A stretch of DNA of 59,995 bases from an uncultured Bacteroides sp. (lineage in GTDB: Bacteria > Bacteroidota > Bacteroidia > Bacteroidales > Bacteroidaceae), in NCBI GenBank assembly GCA_949288715.1, contig CASELH010000009.1, positions 1 to 59,995 of the forward strand. The letters are read 5' to 3'. The position numbers were made by a program, and so were the translations under genes. This document shows, one piece after another, positions 24,649-34,300 of the stretch. Numbering within the stretch: the stretch's first letter is position 1; each line of letters opens with the position of its first letter. The notes under the pieces are model-generated. The model searched no databases and was not told the origin of the DNA. It saw nothing but the letters and a program-made list of their open reading frames with translations.

Positions 24649-25707
24649 ATGAGCGAAAGGACAAGAATCAAGGATATTGCCAAGCTGGCAGGCGTATCGG
24701 TAGGCACTGTGGATAGAGTTATCCATGGACGAAGCGGGGTTTCAGAGGCCAGCAAGAAACGTGTGAAAGAGGTTCTGAAGCAGTTGGATTACCAACCCAA
24801 CATGTATGCCAGTGCCTTGGCCTCCAACAAGAAGTACAACTTTGCCTGCCTGCTGCCCCAGCATGCCGAAGGTGAGTATTGGACGGACGTGGAAGCGGGC
24901 ATACACGAAGCCGTACGCACGTATTCAGATTTTAACGTGGCCGTACAGGTGACCTATTATGACCCTTACGACTACCGATCGTTTGGACAAGCCTCGCAAA
25001 GCATTCTGGCTACAGAGCCTGACGGGGTAATGCTGGCACCTACCACGCCAACCTACACGTTGCCATTTGTAAATGAACTTACCCGGAAACAGATACCATA
25101 TATATATATTGACTCGTACATACAAGAAGCTCCCGCCCTCTCCTTTTACGGCCAGAACTCCGAACAGAGCGGATATTTTGCAGCCCGCATCTTATCCCTA
25201 TTGGCAGGGGAACAGCCGCAAGAGGTCGTCATTTTCCGTAAGATAAACGATGGCATTGTGGGCTCCAACCAGCAAGAGCGACGCGAAGTAGGCTTCCGCA
25301 AATATATGCAGAAACACCATCCCAGATGCCTCATCTGGGAACTGAACCTGCATGCCAAGCAAGATGGGGAGGACCGCCTGATGCTGGACAACTTCTTTGC
25401 CCGCCATCCAGGGGTAACGAACGGCATTACCTTCAACTCGAAGGCATACATCATAGGGGAATACCTGCTGGAAAGAGGGCGCACCGACTTCCATCTGATA
25501 GGCTACGACTTGCTGCGGCGCAACGTAGAGTGCTTGAAAAAAGGCAGCATCTTCTTCCTCATAGCTCAGCAGCCCACCTTGCAGGGATTCAACAGCATCA
25601 AGACGCTGTGCGACCATCTTATCCTGAAGAAGGACGTGGTGCGGGAGAACTTCATGCCCATCGACCTGCTGACCAAAGAGAACATAGAATTCTATTATAG
25701 CAAATAA
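24649..25707 (+). CDS. LacI-family transcriptional regulator
   Basis: 352 residues. The N-terminal helix-turn-helix is at about 6-25 (IKDIAKLAGVSVGTVDRV), with a hinge helix near 55. A periplasmic-binding-protein-like effector domain follows to the end. FACLLPQHAEGEYWTDVEAG is typical of the Bacteroidetes substrate-binding subgroup. Divergent from kdgK-eda and 22 bases upstream of an NhaC-like transporter gene, so it probably senses a hexuronate-derived intermediate such as KDG or KDPG. The effector is inferred from context. Confidence 0.88.
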   Translation: MSERTRIKDIAKLAGVSVGTVDRVIHGRSGVSEASKKRVKEVLKQLDYQPNMYASALASNKKYNFACLLPQHAEGEYWTDVEAGIHEAVRTYSDFNVAVQVTYYDPYDYRSFGQASQSILATEPDGVMLAPTTPTYTLPFVNELTRKQIPYIYIDSYIQEAPALSFYGQNSEQSGYFAARILSLLAGEQPQEVVIFRKINDGIVGSNQQERREVGFRKYMQKHHPRCLIWELNLHAKQDGEDRLMLDNFFARHPGVTNGITFNSKAYIIGEYLLERGRTDFHLIGYDLLRRNVECLKKGSIFFLIAQQPTLQGFNSIKTLCDHLILKKDVVRENFMPIDLLTKENIEFYYSK

Positions 25708-25729
25708 GGAAGTTGAAAACCGAGAGATA

Positions 25730-27052
25730 ATGGATTCAGACTCTTCCACACCCAAGAGGCCGGGCGGATGGTGGGCACTGAGCCCGCTCATGGTGTTTCT
25801 GGCGCTATATCTGGTCACGTCGATAGTGATGAACGATTTCTATAAAGTGCCCATCACGGTGGCATTTGTAGTGGCGTCGTGCTACGGCGTACTCATCACG
25901 CGAGGGCTGAAGGCAGAAGAGCGCATCAACCTGTTTTCCGCAGGGGCGGGACACAAGAACATCTTGCTCATGGTGTGGATTTTCATTCTGGCAGGAGCCT
26001 TTGCCGAAGGCGCGAAAGAGATGGGAGCCATTGACGCGGCGGTAAACCTCACTCTGCACATCTTGCCTGGACGCTTGCTGCTGGCGGGCATTTTTGTGGC
26101 ATCGTGCTTCATCTCGCTCTCCATAGGTACCAGTGTGGGCACTATCGTGGCGCTGGCGCCGGTGGCCATCGGCCTTGCCGAACGGACGGGCATCGACCTG
26201 CCCTTCATGCTGGGCATCGTGGTAGGCGGGGCTTTCTTTGGGGATAATCTCTCGTTTATATCGGACACTACCATTGCCGCCACACGCACGCAGGGATGCC
26301 GGATGAGGGACAAGTTCAAAGTCAACTCGCTCATCGTGGTGCCTGCCGCCGTGGTGGTACTGGGCATCTACGTTGTGCAAGGGCTGACGGTGGAGGCTGC
26401 CGGCGAAGCGGACACCATCGAATGGGTCAAGGTAGTGCCTTACCTGCTGGTGCTGGGCACAGCCGTGGCAGGTGTCAACGTCATGTTAGTGCTCTTGCTG
26501 GGCATTGCGGCCACCGGCATCATAGGCATGTACACCGCCGCCGCGGGCGAAGGGATGGCGGCCGGAGCCCTGTTCGACTGGCTGGGTGCCATGGGTGCAG
26601 GCATCATAGGCATGGGGGAGCTCATTATCATCACCCTCCTGGCAGGGGGTATGCTCGAAACCATCCGCTACAATGGGGGTATAGACTTCATCATCGGGCG
26701 GCTAACACGCCACGTCAAGGGCAAGCGGGGAGCCGAACTGAGCATTGCCGCACTGGTGAGCGTGGCCAACTTGTGTACGGCAAACAACACCATTGCCATC
26801 ATCACCACCGGCCCCATAGCCCGCGGCATTGCGGAACGCTACGGCCTGGACGGACGGAAGGTGGCCAGCGTGCTCGACACCTTTTCGTGCTTCGTGCAGG
26901 GCATCATCCCCTACGGGGCACAACTGCTATTGGCCGCAGGGCTGGCGGGAGTGTCACCGCTTAGCATCGTCGGCTACCTTTATTATCCCTTCTGCATGGG
27001 TGCCTGCGCCTTGCTGGCCATATTGCTGAGGTATCCGAAGAAGTACTCGTAA
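25730..27052 (+). CDS. NhaC-family Na+/H+ antiporter-like transporter
   Basis: 440 residues with about 11-12 hydrophobic segments. Conserved NhaC features include SIGTSVGTIVALAPVAIGLAE (split at residues 132-152), GGAFFGDNLSFISDTT, and ANLCTANNTIAII near 345. Family members exchange sodium and protons or carry organic solutes such as malate or amino acids. Placement in the KDG operon suggests it may move a sugar-acid breakdown product or balance sodium during sodium-coupled uptake, which is inference. Ends facing a 24-base tandem array. Confidence 0.88.
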   Translation: MDSDSSTPKRPGGWWALSPLMVFLALYLVTSIVMNDFYKVPITVAFVVASCYGVLITRGLKAEERINLFSAGAGHKNILLMVWIFILAGAFAEGAKEMGAIDAAVNLTLHILPGRLLLAGIFVASCFISLSIGTSVGTIVALAPVAIGLAERTGIDLPFMLGIVVGGAFFGDNLSFISDTTIAATRTQGCRMRDKFKVNSLIVVPAAVVVLGIYVVQGLTVEAAGEADTIEWVKVVPYLLVLGTAVAGVNVMLVLLLGIAATGIIGMYTAAAGEGMAAGALFDWLGAMGAGIIGMGELIIITLLAGGMLETIRYNGGIDFIIGRLTRHVKGKRGAELSIAALVSVANLCTANNTIAIITTGPIARGIAERYGLDGRKVASVLDTFSCFVQGIIPYGAQLLLAAGLAGVSPLSIVGYLYYPFCMGACALLAILLRYPKKYS

Positions 27053-27082
27053 ATATCCCCCTTTAAATCCGTTTTTTAGAGC

Positions 27083-27190
27083 ACCCTCTAAATTAGGCTT
27101 TGTGGTACCCTCTAAATTAGGCTTTGTGATACCCTCTAAATTAGGCTTTAGAGCACCCTCTAAACGAGGCTTTAGAGCACCCTCTAAATT
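27083..27190. repeat. Tandem 24-base repeats (about 4.5 copies) overlapping the cca stop codon
   Basis: ACCCTCTAAATTAGGCTTT starts at 27083, 27107, 27131 and 27155 (variant CTAAACGAGG), with a partial fifth copy at 27179; the period is exactly 24. TTTAGAG and CTCTAAA in adjacent units form small stems. The partial last unit supplies the TAG stop (27184-27186) of the minus-strand gene. It separates two convergent genes, so it may act as a terminator region. Confidence 0.9.
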
Positions 27191-28614
27191 TCAGATATGC
27201 CCATTTCCTTCGCCTTCTGCATCATATACGCGTAGGCGGCATCGTGGTCGTTGGGGATGACACCATCCAGTATGGCATCTTTAATGGCACTTTTCAGCTG
27301 ACCCACTTGGGCGCAAGGGGGCAGGTGGAAGGTACGCATGATTTCCTCCCCATCTACGGGAGGCTGGAAGTTGCGTATGCGGTCGCGCTCCTCCAGGTCT
27401 TTCAGCTTCTGACGGACGAGCTGGAAGTTGGCCAAGAAGCGGCGCTTGCGCTCCGAGTTTTTGGAAGTGATGTCGGCTTCGCACAACGTCATAAGGTCGT
27501 CAATATCATCACCCGCCTCAAAAAGCAGGCGGCGCACGGCAGAGTCGGTGACCTCCTCATCGGCTATGACTATGGGACGCATGTGCAGGCCTACGAGCTT
27601 TTGCACGTATTTCATCTTCTCGTTCATGGGCAACTTCATCTTGCGGAAGATGACGGGCACCATCTTCTCGCCCACATAGTTGTGGTTGTGGAACGTCCAC
27701 CCCACCCGTGGCTCCCAGCGCTTAGTGGCGGGCTTGCCGATGTCGTGAAGCAGAGCAGCCCAGCGCAGCCACAGGTCGGAGGATACGCGCGCCACATTGT
27801 CCACCACCTCAAGCGTGTGGTAGAAATTGTCCTTGTGCGCCCGCCCATCTTTTGTTTCCACCCCCCTGAGGGCGGCCAGTTCGGGAAAAACGAGTTCGAG
27901 CAGCCCCGAGCGTTCCAAGTCTACCAACCCGCGCGAAGGCTGGGGCGAGAGGATTATCTTGTTCAACTCGTCGGCAATACGCTCGCGCGAGATGATGGCT
28001 ATGCGCTCCGCCATACGCGTGAGCGAGGCAAATGTATCATCATCGATGTAAAACTTCAGCTGGGTGGCAAACCGTATGGCACGCATCATGCGCAAAGGGT
28101 CATCGCTGAAGGTCACATCAGGGTCGAGAGGCGTGCGTATGGTTTTCTCCTTGAGGTCGTCCATCCCGCCGAAGGGGTCTACTAGCTCGCCCAGCCTCGA
28201 CCGGTTAAGGCACACAGCCAGGGCGTTAATGGTAAAGTCGCGCCGGTTCTGGTCGTCCTCCAGCGTACCATCCTCTACGATGGGCTTGCGCGAATCGTGG
28301 GTGTACGATTCCTTTCTTGCGCCCACGAATTCCACCTCAATGCCCTTCCACTTCAGCTGGGCGGTACCAAAGTTCTTGAACACAGCCACATGTGCACCCC
28401 GCCCCAGCCTCTCGGCCAAAGCTTCGGCCATGCGTATGCCGCTGCCCACCACCACCACGTCGATATCCTTCGAAGGGCGCTCCAGAAAGAGGTCGCGCAC
28501 GTAGCCTCCCACCACGTAGCACTCCAACCCCAACTGGTCGGCCACCTCCGTAATGGGGCGGAACACGGGAGCCGAAAAGTGCTGCTTCAATTCATCTTGC
28601 GTCAATTCTATCAT
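27184..28614 (-). CDS. cca: CCA tRNA nucleotidyltransferase / poly(A) polymerase family, with HD domain
   Basis: 476 residues. The nucleotidyltransferase signature GGYVRD is at 36-41, with metal-binding D50 and D52 in KDIDVVV. The arm region RRDFTINALA and the RNA-binding neck follow. A C-terminal HD domain is marked by LLHDIGKPATK. Bacteroidetes CCA-adding enzymes share this layout; CCA addition versus polyadenylation cannot be separated by eye. The 3' end runs into the 24-base tandem array. Divergent from the lipoprotein gene at 28699. Confidence 0.88.
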   Translation of the reverse strand: MIELTQDELKQHFSAPVFRPITEVADQLGLECYVVGGYVRDLFLERPSKDIDVVVVGSGIRMAEALAERLGRGAHVAVFKNFGTAQLKWKGIEVEFVGARKESYTHDSRKPIVEDGTLEDDQNRRDFTINALAVCLNRSRLGELVDPFGGMDDLKEKTIRTPLDPDVTFSDDPLRMMRAIRFATQLKFYIDDDTFASLTRMAERIAIISRERIADELNKIILSPQPSRGLVDLERSGLLELVFPELAALRGVETKDGRAHKDNFYHTLEVVDNVARVSSDLWLRWAALLHDIGKPATKRWEPRVGWTFHNHNYVGEKMVPVIFRKMKLPMNEKMKYVQKLVGLHMRPIVIADEEVTDSAVRRLLFEAGDDIDDLMTLCEADITSKNSERKRRFLANFQLVRQKLKDLEERDRIRNFQPPVDGEEIMRTFHLPPCAQVGQLKSAIKDAILDGVIPNDHDAAYAYMMQKAKEMGISEI

Positions 28615-28631
28615 ACATTTTTCTCTGTAAA

Positions 28632-28670
28632 TGGCGCAAAGGTAAGGAAAATCTTGCTATTTTTGCGCCA
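28632..28670. promoter_or_regulatory. Symmetric divergent promoter pair
   Basis: Leftward TACCTTTG at 28637-28644 serves cca, and rightward TATTTTTG at 28658-28665 serves the lipoprotein gene. Both boxes are embedded in a perfect 9-base inverted repeat, TGGCGCAAA (28632-28640) and TTTGCGCCA (28662-28670). It could be an operator covering both starts or simple promoter symmetry. Confidence 0.6.
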
Positions 28671-28698
28671 AACAAACCCGATAAGCCATTTTCACCGT

Positions 28699-29544
28699 AT
28701 GAAAAAGACCATATTCCCCTTCATCTCCATTCTCCTTGCCTCAGCATGCCTCATGGCCTGCGGAGGGGTGGAGCGTAAAGCCTCAGCCAAGTTGGACATT
28801 GCCAAGCAAGCCTATGCCGAAGGCGACTACGCCCGTGCCAAGGCCGAGCTGGACAGCATCAAGACACTCTATCCCAAGGCTTTCGACACCCGACGCGAGG
28901 GCAACCGGCTGGAAAGGCGCATAGAGCTGGCCGTGCAACGCCTCGCAATGGCTCGCCTCGACTCCCTGCTCGCCTCCGCCCAGGCCCGCTTGGAACAACT
29001 GAAGCCCGCTTATGCCTTCGAGAAAGATGAAGAGTATCAACAGACAGGTACCTACCTGCACCCCTCGCAAGTAGTGGAGCGGAACTTGCACCGCTCCTTC
29101 CTGCGCTTTCAAGTAGATGAGCAAGGCAAAGCAAGCATGACCTCCATCTATTGTGGGCGTACAAGCATACACCACACCTCAGTCAAGGTCAGTGCCCCCG
29201 ACGGGACCTTTGCCCAGACACCTGTTTCGCCCGACAGCTACGAGACCACCGACTTGGGCGAACACATTGAGAAAGCCGACTACAAGCTGGGGCAGGATGG
29301 CGGTGTGATGGAATTCATCGCCCTAAACCCTGACAAGAGCCTACGCGTGGACTTCATGGGAGACCGCACCTACACCACCCATCTTAGCAAAGCCGACAAG
29401 CAAGCTGCCGGCGCCATACTGAAACTTACCGAGGTGCTCGACTCCATCGCCCAAGTGAAACATGACATGGAAGAATGCCGCCTCAAGACGGGCTTCCTTG
29501 AAGAACGGATAAAGCGCGACTCACTGGAAGCCCTCAACAAGTAA
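28699..29544 (+). CDS. Hypothetical lipoprotein with coiled-coil ends
   Basis: 281 residues. The signal peptide ends at lipobox LMAC, Cys21. Residues about 25-100 are helical (KASAKLDIAKQAYAEGDYARA, given only as a region, resembles a TPR-like helix pair). A beta-rich middle follows, then a C-terminal coiled coil. I chose this start because the -7 box lies 34 bases upstream and the longer frame begins inside the divergent cca gene. Function unknown. The metal-efflux operon begins 22 bases later. Confidence 0.78.
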   Translation: MKKTIFPFISILLASACLMACGGVERKASAKLDIAKQAYAEGDYARAKAELDSIKTLYPKAFDTRREGNRLERRIELAVQRLAMARLDSLLASAQARLEQLKPAYAFEKDEEYQQTGTYLHPSQVVERNLHRSFLRFQVDEQGKASMTSIYCGRTSIHHTSVKVSAPDGTFAQTPVSPDSYETTDLGEHIEKADYKLGQDGGVMEFIALNPDKSLRVDFMGDRTYTTHLSKADKQAAGAILKLTEVLDSIAQVKHDMEECRLKTGFLEERIKRDSLEALNK

Positions 29545-29566
29545 CTCCCTTAACTCCTCCCTCCCG

Positions 29567-29947
29567 ATGAAAACGCCCGCACGTGCCACCATCCGCCTCA
29601 TGCTATGCCTACTGGCCTGGCTATGGATGCTGGCCGTGCCAGCCATCCCCCACCACCATCATGCCGATGGAACGCTATGCATGAAGAACGACTTTGCCGC
29701 CCCCATGGCCGAACATTGTTGCCACAACACGGGGTGCATGGCCGCTAACTTCATCCAGCAAGCCCCTACGCCCACCGACGATGCCTGGGCACACCCCGCA
29801 CCGCATCCGGTGGCATTTATACCGTCCACATTAGCATATACACCTGCCCGCACCGCAAGCATCCACAAGCCACCCCGCAGGGAAGCCCTGTACGACTGCT
29901 ACCTGATGCGTGCCGCCGGCCTGCGCGCCCCGCCTTTTCTTGTGTAA
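29567..29947 (+). CDS. Small His/Cys-rich exported protein (DUF6769-like)
   Basis: 126 residues. An N-terminal hydrophobic segment (about 8-27) precedes IPHHHHADGTLC (27-38) and a second cluster EHCCHNTGC (49-57), both fit to bind soft or transition metals. It sits directly upstream of the efflux adaptor gene, where such small proteins are common in Bacteroidetes. A role as periplasmic metal-binding accessory is inferred from composition and position. The family name is tentative. Confidence 0.7.
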   Translation: MKTPARATIRLMLCLLAWLWMLAVPAIPHHHHADGTLCMKNDFAAPMAEHCCHNTGCMAANFIQQAPTPTDDAWAHPAPHPVAFIPSTLAYTPARTASIHKPPRREALYDCYLMRAAGLRAPPFLV

Positions 29948-29959
29948 ACAGAGGGAAGA

Positions 29960-29996
29960 ATGCAACCCGGTTGCATCCCCTCCTGCCCTACCTTTG
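29960..29996 (+). promoter_or_regulatory. Efflux operon promoter overlapped by a palindromic operator candidate
   Basis: ATGCAACC-C-GGTTGCAT (29960-29976) is a perfect dyad with one central base. The -7 box TACCTTTG follows at 29989-29996, which places the -33 region inside the dyad. A repressor bound here would block the promoter. It also shows that the upstream ATG at 29960 is not the adaptor's start. Confidence 0.7.
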
Positions 29997-30037
29997 CCAA
30001 CGGATTTATTAACACAAGAAACAGCATACTTATAGCA

Positions 30038-31189
30038 ATGAAAGCACTTATCTTTACAGGAGCCGTGGGCATCGCCCTGCTGGCCTCCTGCCAACACTCG
30101 TCCTCGGAAAGCCACGCACACGCTCATGCCGAGGCACCCGCTTCCCATGGAGAAGCCAACGAAATTGTTCTCCACCCCCATCAGGCCCAGGCTGCGGGTG
30201 TGGAAGTAAGCACCATCCGGCCCGACACCTTCCGGCAAGTCATCCAAACAGGGGGGCAAATACTTGCCGCACAAGGCGATGAACGTATGGCCGTAGCCCC
30301 CGTAAGCGGCGTGGTGTCCTTCGGCGGAAGAAGAGTAGTGGAAGGCATGCCGGTAGCTGCCGGAAGCCCCTTGTTCACCCTATCGTCGAGCCACATGGCC
30401 GAAGGCGACCCCGTGCAGAAAGCACGCATCAACTACGAAACGGCCAAGAAGGAGTATGAGCGCATGGAGGCCTTGGTGAAAGACCGCATCGTCTCTCAAA
30501 AGGCGTACGAGCAAGCCCGCCAGGCCTACGAGAATGCCCGCATCAGCTATGAAGCCGTGTCGGGTGGCCAGTCGGCCCAAGGGCAAGCGGTACCTTCCCC
30601 CATCGGCGGACACATCAAGAGCCTGCTGGTAAAGGAGGGCGACTACGTGCAGGTGGGCCAGCCCTTGGCCGCCATCACCCGGGGCGAGAAGCTATACCTG
30701 CGGGCCGATGTGAGCGAGAAGTACTACGCCTACCTGCCCCACATAGCCTCGGCCAACTTCGGCACACCCTATAATAATATGGTGTATAGCCTCGACCGGC
30801 TGGGCGGCCGCCTGCTGTCCTACGGCAAGGCCTCGGGGGCGGAGGGCGGATATCGTGTGCCCGTCACCTTCGAGTTCAGCGTGCCCAAGGGGGAAGCCAT
30901 CCTGCCCGGCGCATACGTTGAAGTCTACCTGCTGGGCGCCCCAAAGGAAAACGTCATTGCCCTGCCCCACGCTGCCCTGACCGAGGAGCAAGGCAGCTAC
31001 TTTGTGTACCGCCAGCTGGACGAGGAGTGCTACGAGAAGCAACCCGTAGAGCTGGGCGCCGATGACGGACAGCGGGTGGAAATCCGCTCGGGCGTGCAGG
31101 CCGGCGACCGCATCGTGACCCGTGGAGCCTACCAGGTGAAGCTGGCCGGAGCCACCAGTGCCATACCTGCCCATACACATGAATACTAA
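30038..31189 (+). CDS. RND efflux periplasmic adaptor lipoprotein (CusB/CzcB type)
   Basis: 383 residues. Lipobox LLASC gives an anchor at Cys18. A His-rich stretch follows (HSSSESHAHAHAEAP), suggesting metal binding. A barrel-sandwich hybrid/lipoyl domain, an alpha-hairpin (about 120-180, YETAKKEYERMEALVKDRIV region) and a beta-barrel domain are in the normal order. It links the inner-membrane RND pump to the TolC-like channel encoded downstream. The start is set by the promoter at 29960-29996. Confidence 0.9.
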   Translation: MKALIFTGAVGIALLASCQHSSSESHAHAHAEAPASHGEANEIVLHPHQAQAAGVEVSTIRPDTFRQVIQTGGQILAAQGDERMAVAPVSGVVSFGGRRVVEGMPVAAGSPLFTLSSSHMAEGDPVQKARINYETAKKEYERMEALVKDRIVSQKAYEQARQAYENARISYEAVSGGQSAQGQAVPSPIGGHIKSLLVKEGDYVQVGQPLAAITRGEKLYLRADVSEKYYAYLPHIASANFGTPYNNMVYSLDRLGGRLLSYGKASGAEGGYRVPVTFEFSVPKGEAILPGAYVEVYLLGAPKENVIALPHAALTEEQGSYFVYRQLDEECYEKQPVELGADDGQRVEIRSGVQAGDRIVTRGAYQVKLAGATSAIPAHTHEY

Positions 31190-31195
31190 TATCTT

Positions 31196-31290
31196 AATGA
31201 AGAATGAAGAATCGCGCTTCGCGCATAACGAAGAATCCTGCGGGAGCTTCTTATGCACGGGGGCTGCGCCACAATTCTTCATTCCTCATT
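31196..31290. repeat. Long imperfect intergenic hairpin with AATGAAGAAT arms
   Basis: AATGAAGAATGAAGAAT at 31196-31212 pairs with ATTCTTCATTCCTCATT at 31274-31290 (16 of 17). An inner stem GCATAACGAAG/CTTCTTATGC is also present. It lies between the adaptor and pump genes. Similar AAGAATGAAGAA arms occur at 49278-49319, suggesting a dispersed repeat family. Confidence 0.65.
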
Positions 31291-31322
31291 CTTAATTCTT
31301 CATTATAAACCATCATATTGAT

Positions 31323-34300
31323 ATGCTCGACAAGATAATACATTTCTCTTTGCACAACCGCATCCTGGTGCTGGTAGCCTCGATGCTGTTGCTGGTGGGC
31401 GGCACGTACACCGCCATGCACACCGAGGTCGACGTATTTCCCGACCTCACCGCACCTACCGTAGTGGTGATGACCGAAGCCGGCGGCATGGCGGCCGAAG
31501 AGGTAGAGCAGCTCGTCACCTTCCCCATAGAGACGGCCGTGAACGGGGCGACGCACGTGAGGCGTGTGCGCTCGTCCAGCACCACAGGATTCTCCGTGGT
31601 ATGGGTGGAGTTCGACTGGGACACGGACATCTACCTGGCACGCCAGATTGTGAGCGAAAAACTCGACGAAGCCGCCGACCAACTGCCCCAGGGCGTAGGC
31701 AAACCGACGCTGGGACCGCAGTCGTCCATTCTGGGCGAGATGCTCATCGTGGGACTGACGGCGGACTCGACCTCGATGCTCGACCTGCGCACGCTGGCCG
31801 ACTGGACCATCCGCCCGCGCCTGCTCTCCACCGGGGGCGTGGCGCAAGTGGCCGTGCTGGGCGGCGACGTGAAGGAGTATCAGATTCAGATTGACCCCGA
31901 GCGCATGCGCCACTACGGCGTGACGCTGGCCGAGGTGATGCAGGCCACCCGGGGCATGAACCTCAATGCCAACGGCGGCGTGCTCTACGAGTGGAGCAAC
32001 GAGTACATTGTGCGCGGACTGGTGTCCACCACGCGGGTGGAAGACATTGCCAAGTCCGTCGTGAAGCCCGGCATCCTGCTGGAAGACATTGCCGAGGTGC
32101 GCATAGGCGCGCAGGTGCCCAAGCTGGGCACGGCATCGGAGAAGGGGCGGCCCGCCGTGCTGCTCACCGTCACCAAGCAGCCCGCCACCAGCACGCTGGA
32201 GCTGACCGACCGCCTGGAGGCTGCCTTGGCCGACCTGGAGAAGAACCTCCCGACGGACGTGCACGTCAGCACCGACATCTTCCGGCAGAGCCGCTTCATC
32301 GAAAGCTCCATAGGCAACGTCAGGAAGTCGCTCGTAGAGGGCGGCATCTTCGTAGTCATCGTGCTGTTCATCTTCCTGGCCAACGTGCGCACCACCCTCA
32401 TCTCGCTCGTCACCCTGCCCCTGTCGCTGGTCATGAGCCTGCTGGTGCTGCACTACATGGGCCTCACCATCAACACCATGAGCCTGGGCGGCATGGCCAT
32501 CGCCATAGGCTCGCTGGTGGACGATGCCATTGTCGACGTGGAGAACGTGTACCGCCGCCTGCACGAGAACAGGTTGCTACCTGCCGGGCAAAGGCTGCCC
32601 GTCAAGGAGGTGGTGTTCCAGGCCTCGCGCGAGGTGCGCATGCCCATCCTCAACTCCACCCTCATCATCATAGCCTGCTTCGTGCCCCTGTTCTTCCTGA
32701 GCGGCATGGAGGGGCGCATGCTCGTTCCGCTGGGCATCGCCTTCATCACCGCCCTGGCGGCATCGACGCTGGTGGCGCTGACGCTGACGCCCGTGCTCTG
32801 CTCCTACCTCTTGAAGAAGAAGGGAGAGTCTGCAAGTGTAAAAGATTGTAACCATACTGAAGAAGCCGGAATCTCCTCCGGGGAGGACAGTCAATCGCCT
32901 CCGGGGAGGACAGCCGGTTGCCTCCGGGGAGGACTGCCCGTCGCCTCCGGGGAGGAGAGCCAGCCTCGACCAAGGCGGACCAGCGGCCTCGACCTAGGCG
33001 GACCGACGGTCTCGACCCAGGCGGAGATTTCGACCTCATCTGACCCCCGCCAGAAGGCCTCCTACGGGGGGGTAGGCGCCTACGAAGGGGAGTCGCTGCT
33101 GGCCCGGCGGCTGAAGCATGCCTACCACGGCGCGCTGCTCTGGGCGCTGGGACACGGGCGACAGGTGGTCGTCGGCACTGTTGTGATATTTCTTATCGCC
33201 GCAGGCCTGTTCTTCACCCTGGGAAGGTCGTTCCTACCGCCGTTCAACGAAGGGTCGTTCACCATCAACGTGTCCACCCTGCCCGGCATCTCGCTGGAAG
33301 AGAGCGACCGCATAGGCCGGCGGGCGGAGGAGCTGCTGATGTCCATCCCCGAAATACAGACCGTGGCCCGCAAGACCGGTCGCGCCGAGCTGGACGAGCA
33401 CGCCCTCGGGGTGAACGTCAGTGAGCTGGAGGCTCCCTTCGAGCTGGACGGCCGCACCCGCGCCGAGCTGACGGCCGAGGTCCGCGCGAAACTCAATACC
33501 CTGACCGGTGCCATCATCGAGATAGGCCAGCCCATCAGCCACCGCATCGACGCCATGCTGAGCGGCACGCAGGCCAACATTGCCATCAAGCTCTTTGGCG
33601 ACGACCTGACGCGCATGTACCGCCTGGCGGGCGACATACGCACCGCCATACAGGACGTGCCCGGCGTGGCCGACCTCAACGTGGAGCAGCAGGTGGAGCG
33701 CCCGCAGCTCACCATCAGCCCCCGCCGCCAGATGCTGGCCCGCTACGGCATCACCCTGCCGCAGTTTGCCGAGTACGTGCGCGTCTGCCTGGCCGGCGAG
33801 GCCGTCAGCCAGGTGTACGAGCAGGGCAAGACGTTCAACCTCGTGGTGCGCGTGGCCGACGGGGAGCGCAGCACCGCCCAGCGCATCGGCTCCCTTCTCA
33901 TCGACACCGCCGACGGGCAGCAGATACCTCTGTCTTATGTGGCCGACATACGCAGCACCATGGGGCCCAACACCATCAGCCGCGAGAACGTGAAGCGCAA
34001 GATAGTCATCAGCGCCAACGTCGAGGGGCGCGACCTGCTCAGCACGGTGGAGGACATACAGCAGCGCATCGACCAGCGCATCCACCTGCCCGAGGGCTAC
34101 CATGTGGAGATGGGCGGACAGTTCGAGAGCGAGCGGGCGGCCAGCCGGACGCTGGCACTGACGTCGTGCATGGCGCTGGTGGTCATCTTCCTGCTGCTCT
34201 ACGGACAGTTCCGCAGCATCAAGGAGAGCGCGGTCATCCTCATCAACCTGCCCCTCGCCCTCATAGGCGGAGTGTTCGCCCTGATGCTCACCACGGGCGA

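Noticed and set aside
29960-30037. Longer adaptor protein starting at 29960
   Set aside because: That ATG lies inside the operator dyad and upstream of the -7 box; the lipoprotein signal begins at 30038.
32875-33035. Frameshift or assembly error in the RND pump gene
   Set aside because: The frame is open on both sides, transmembrane halves are both intact, and the extra segment is hydrophilic and lies in the loop that best tolerates insertions.
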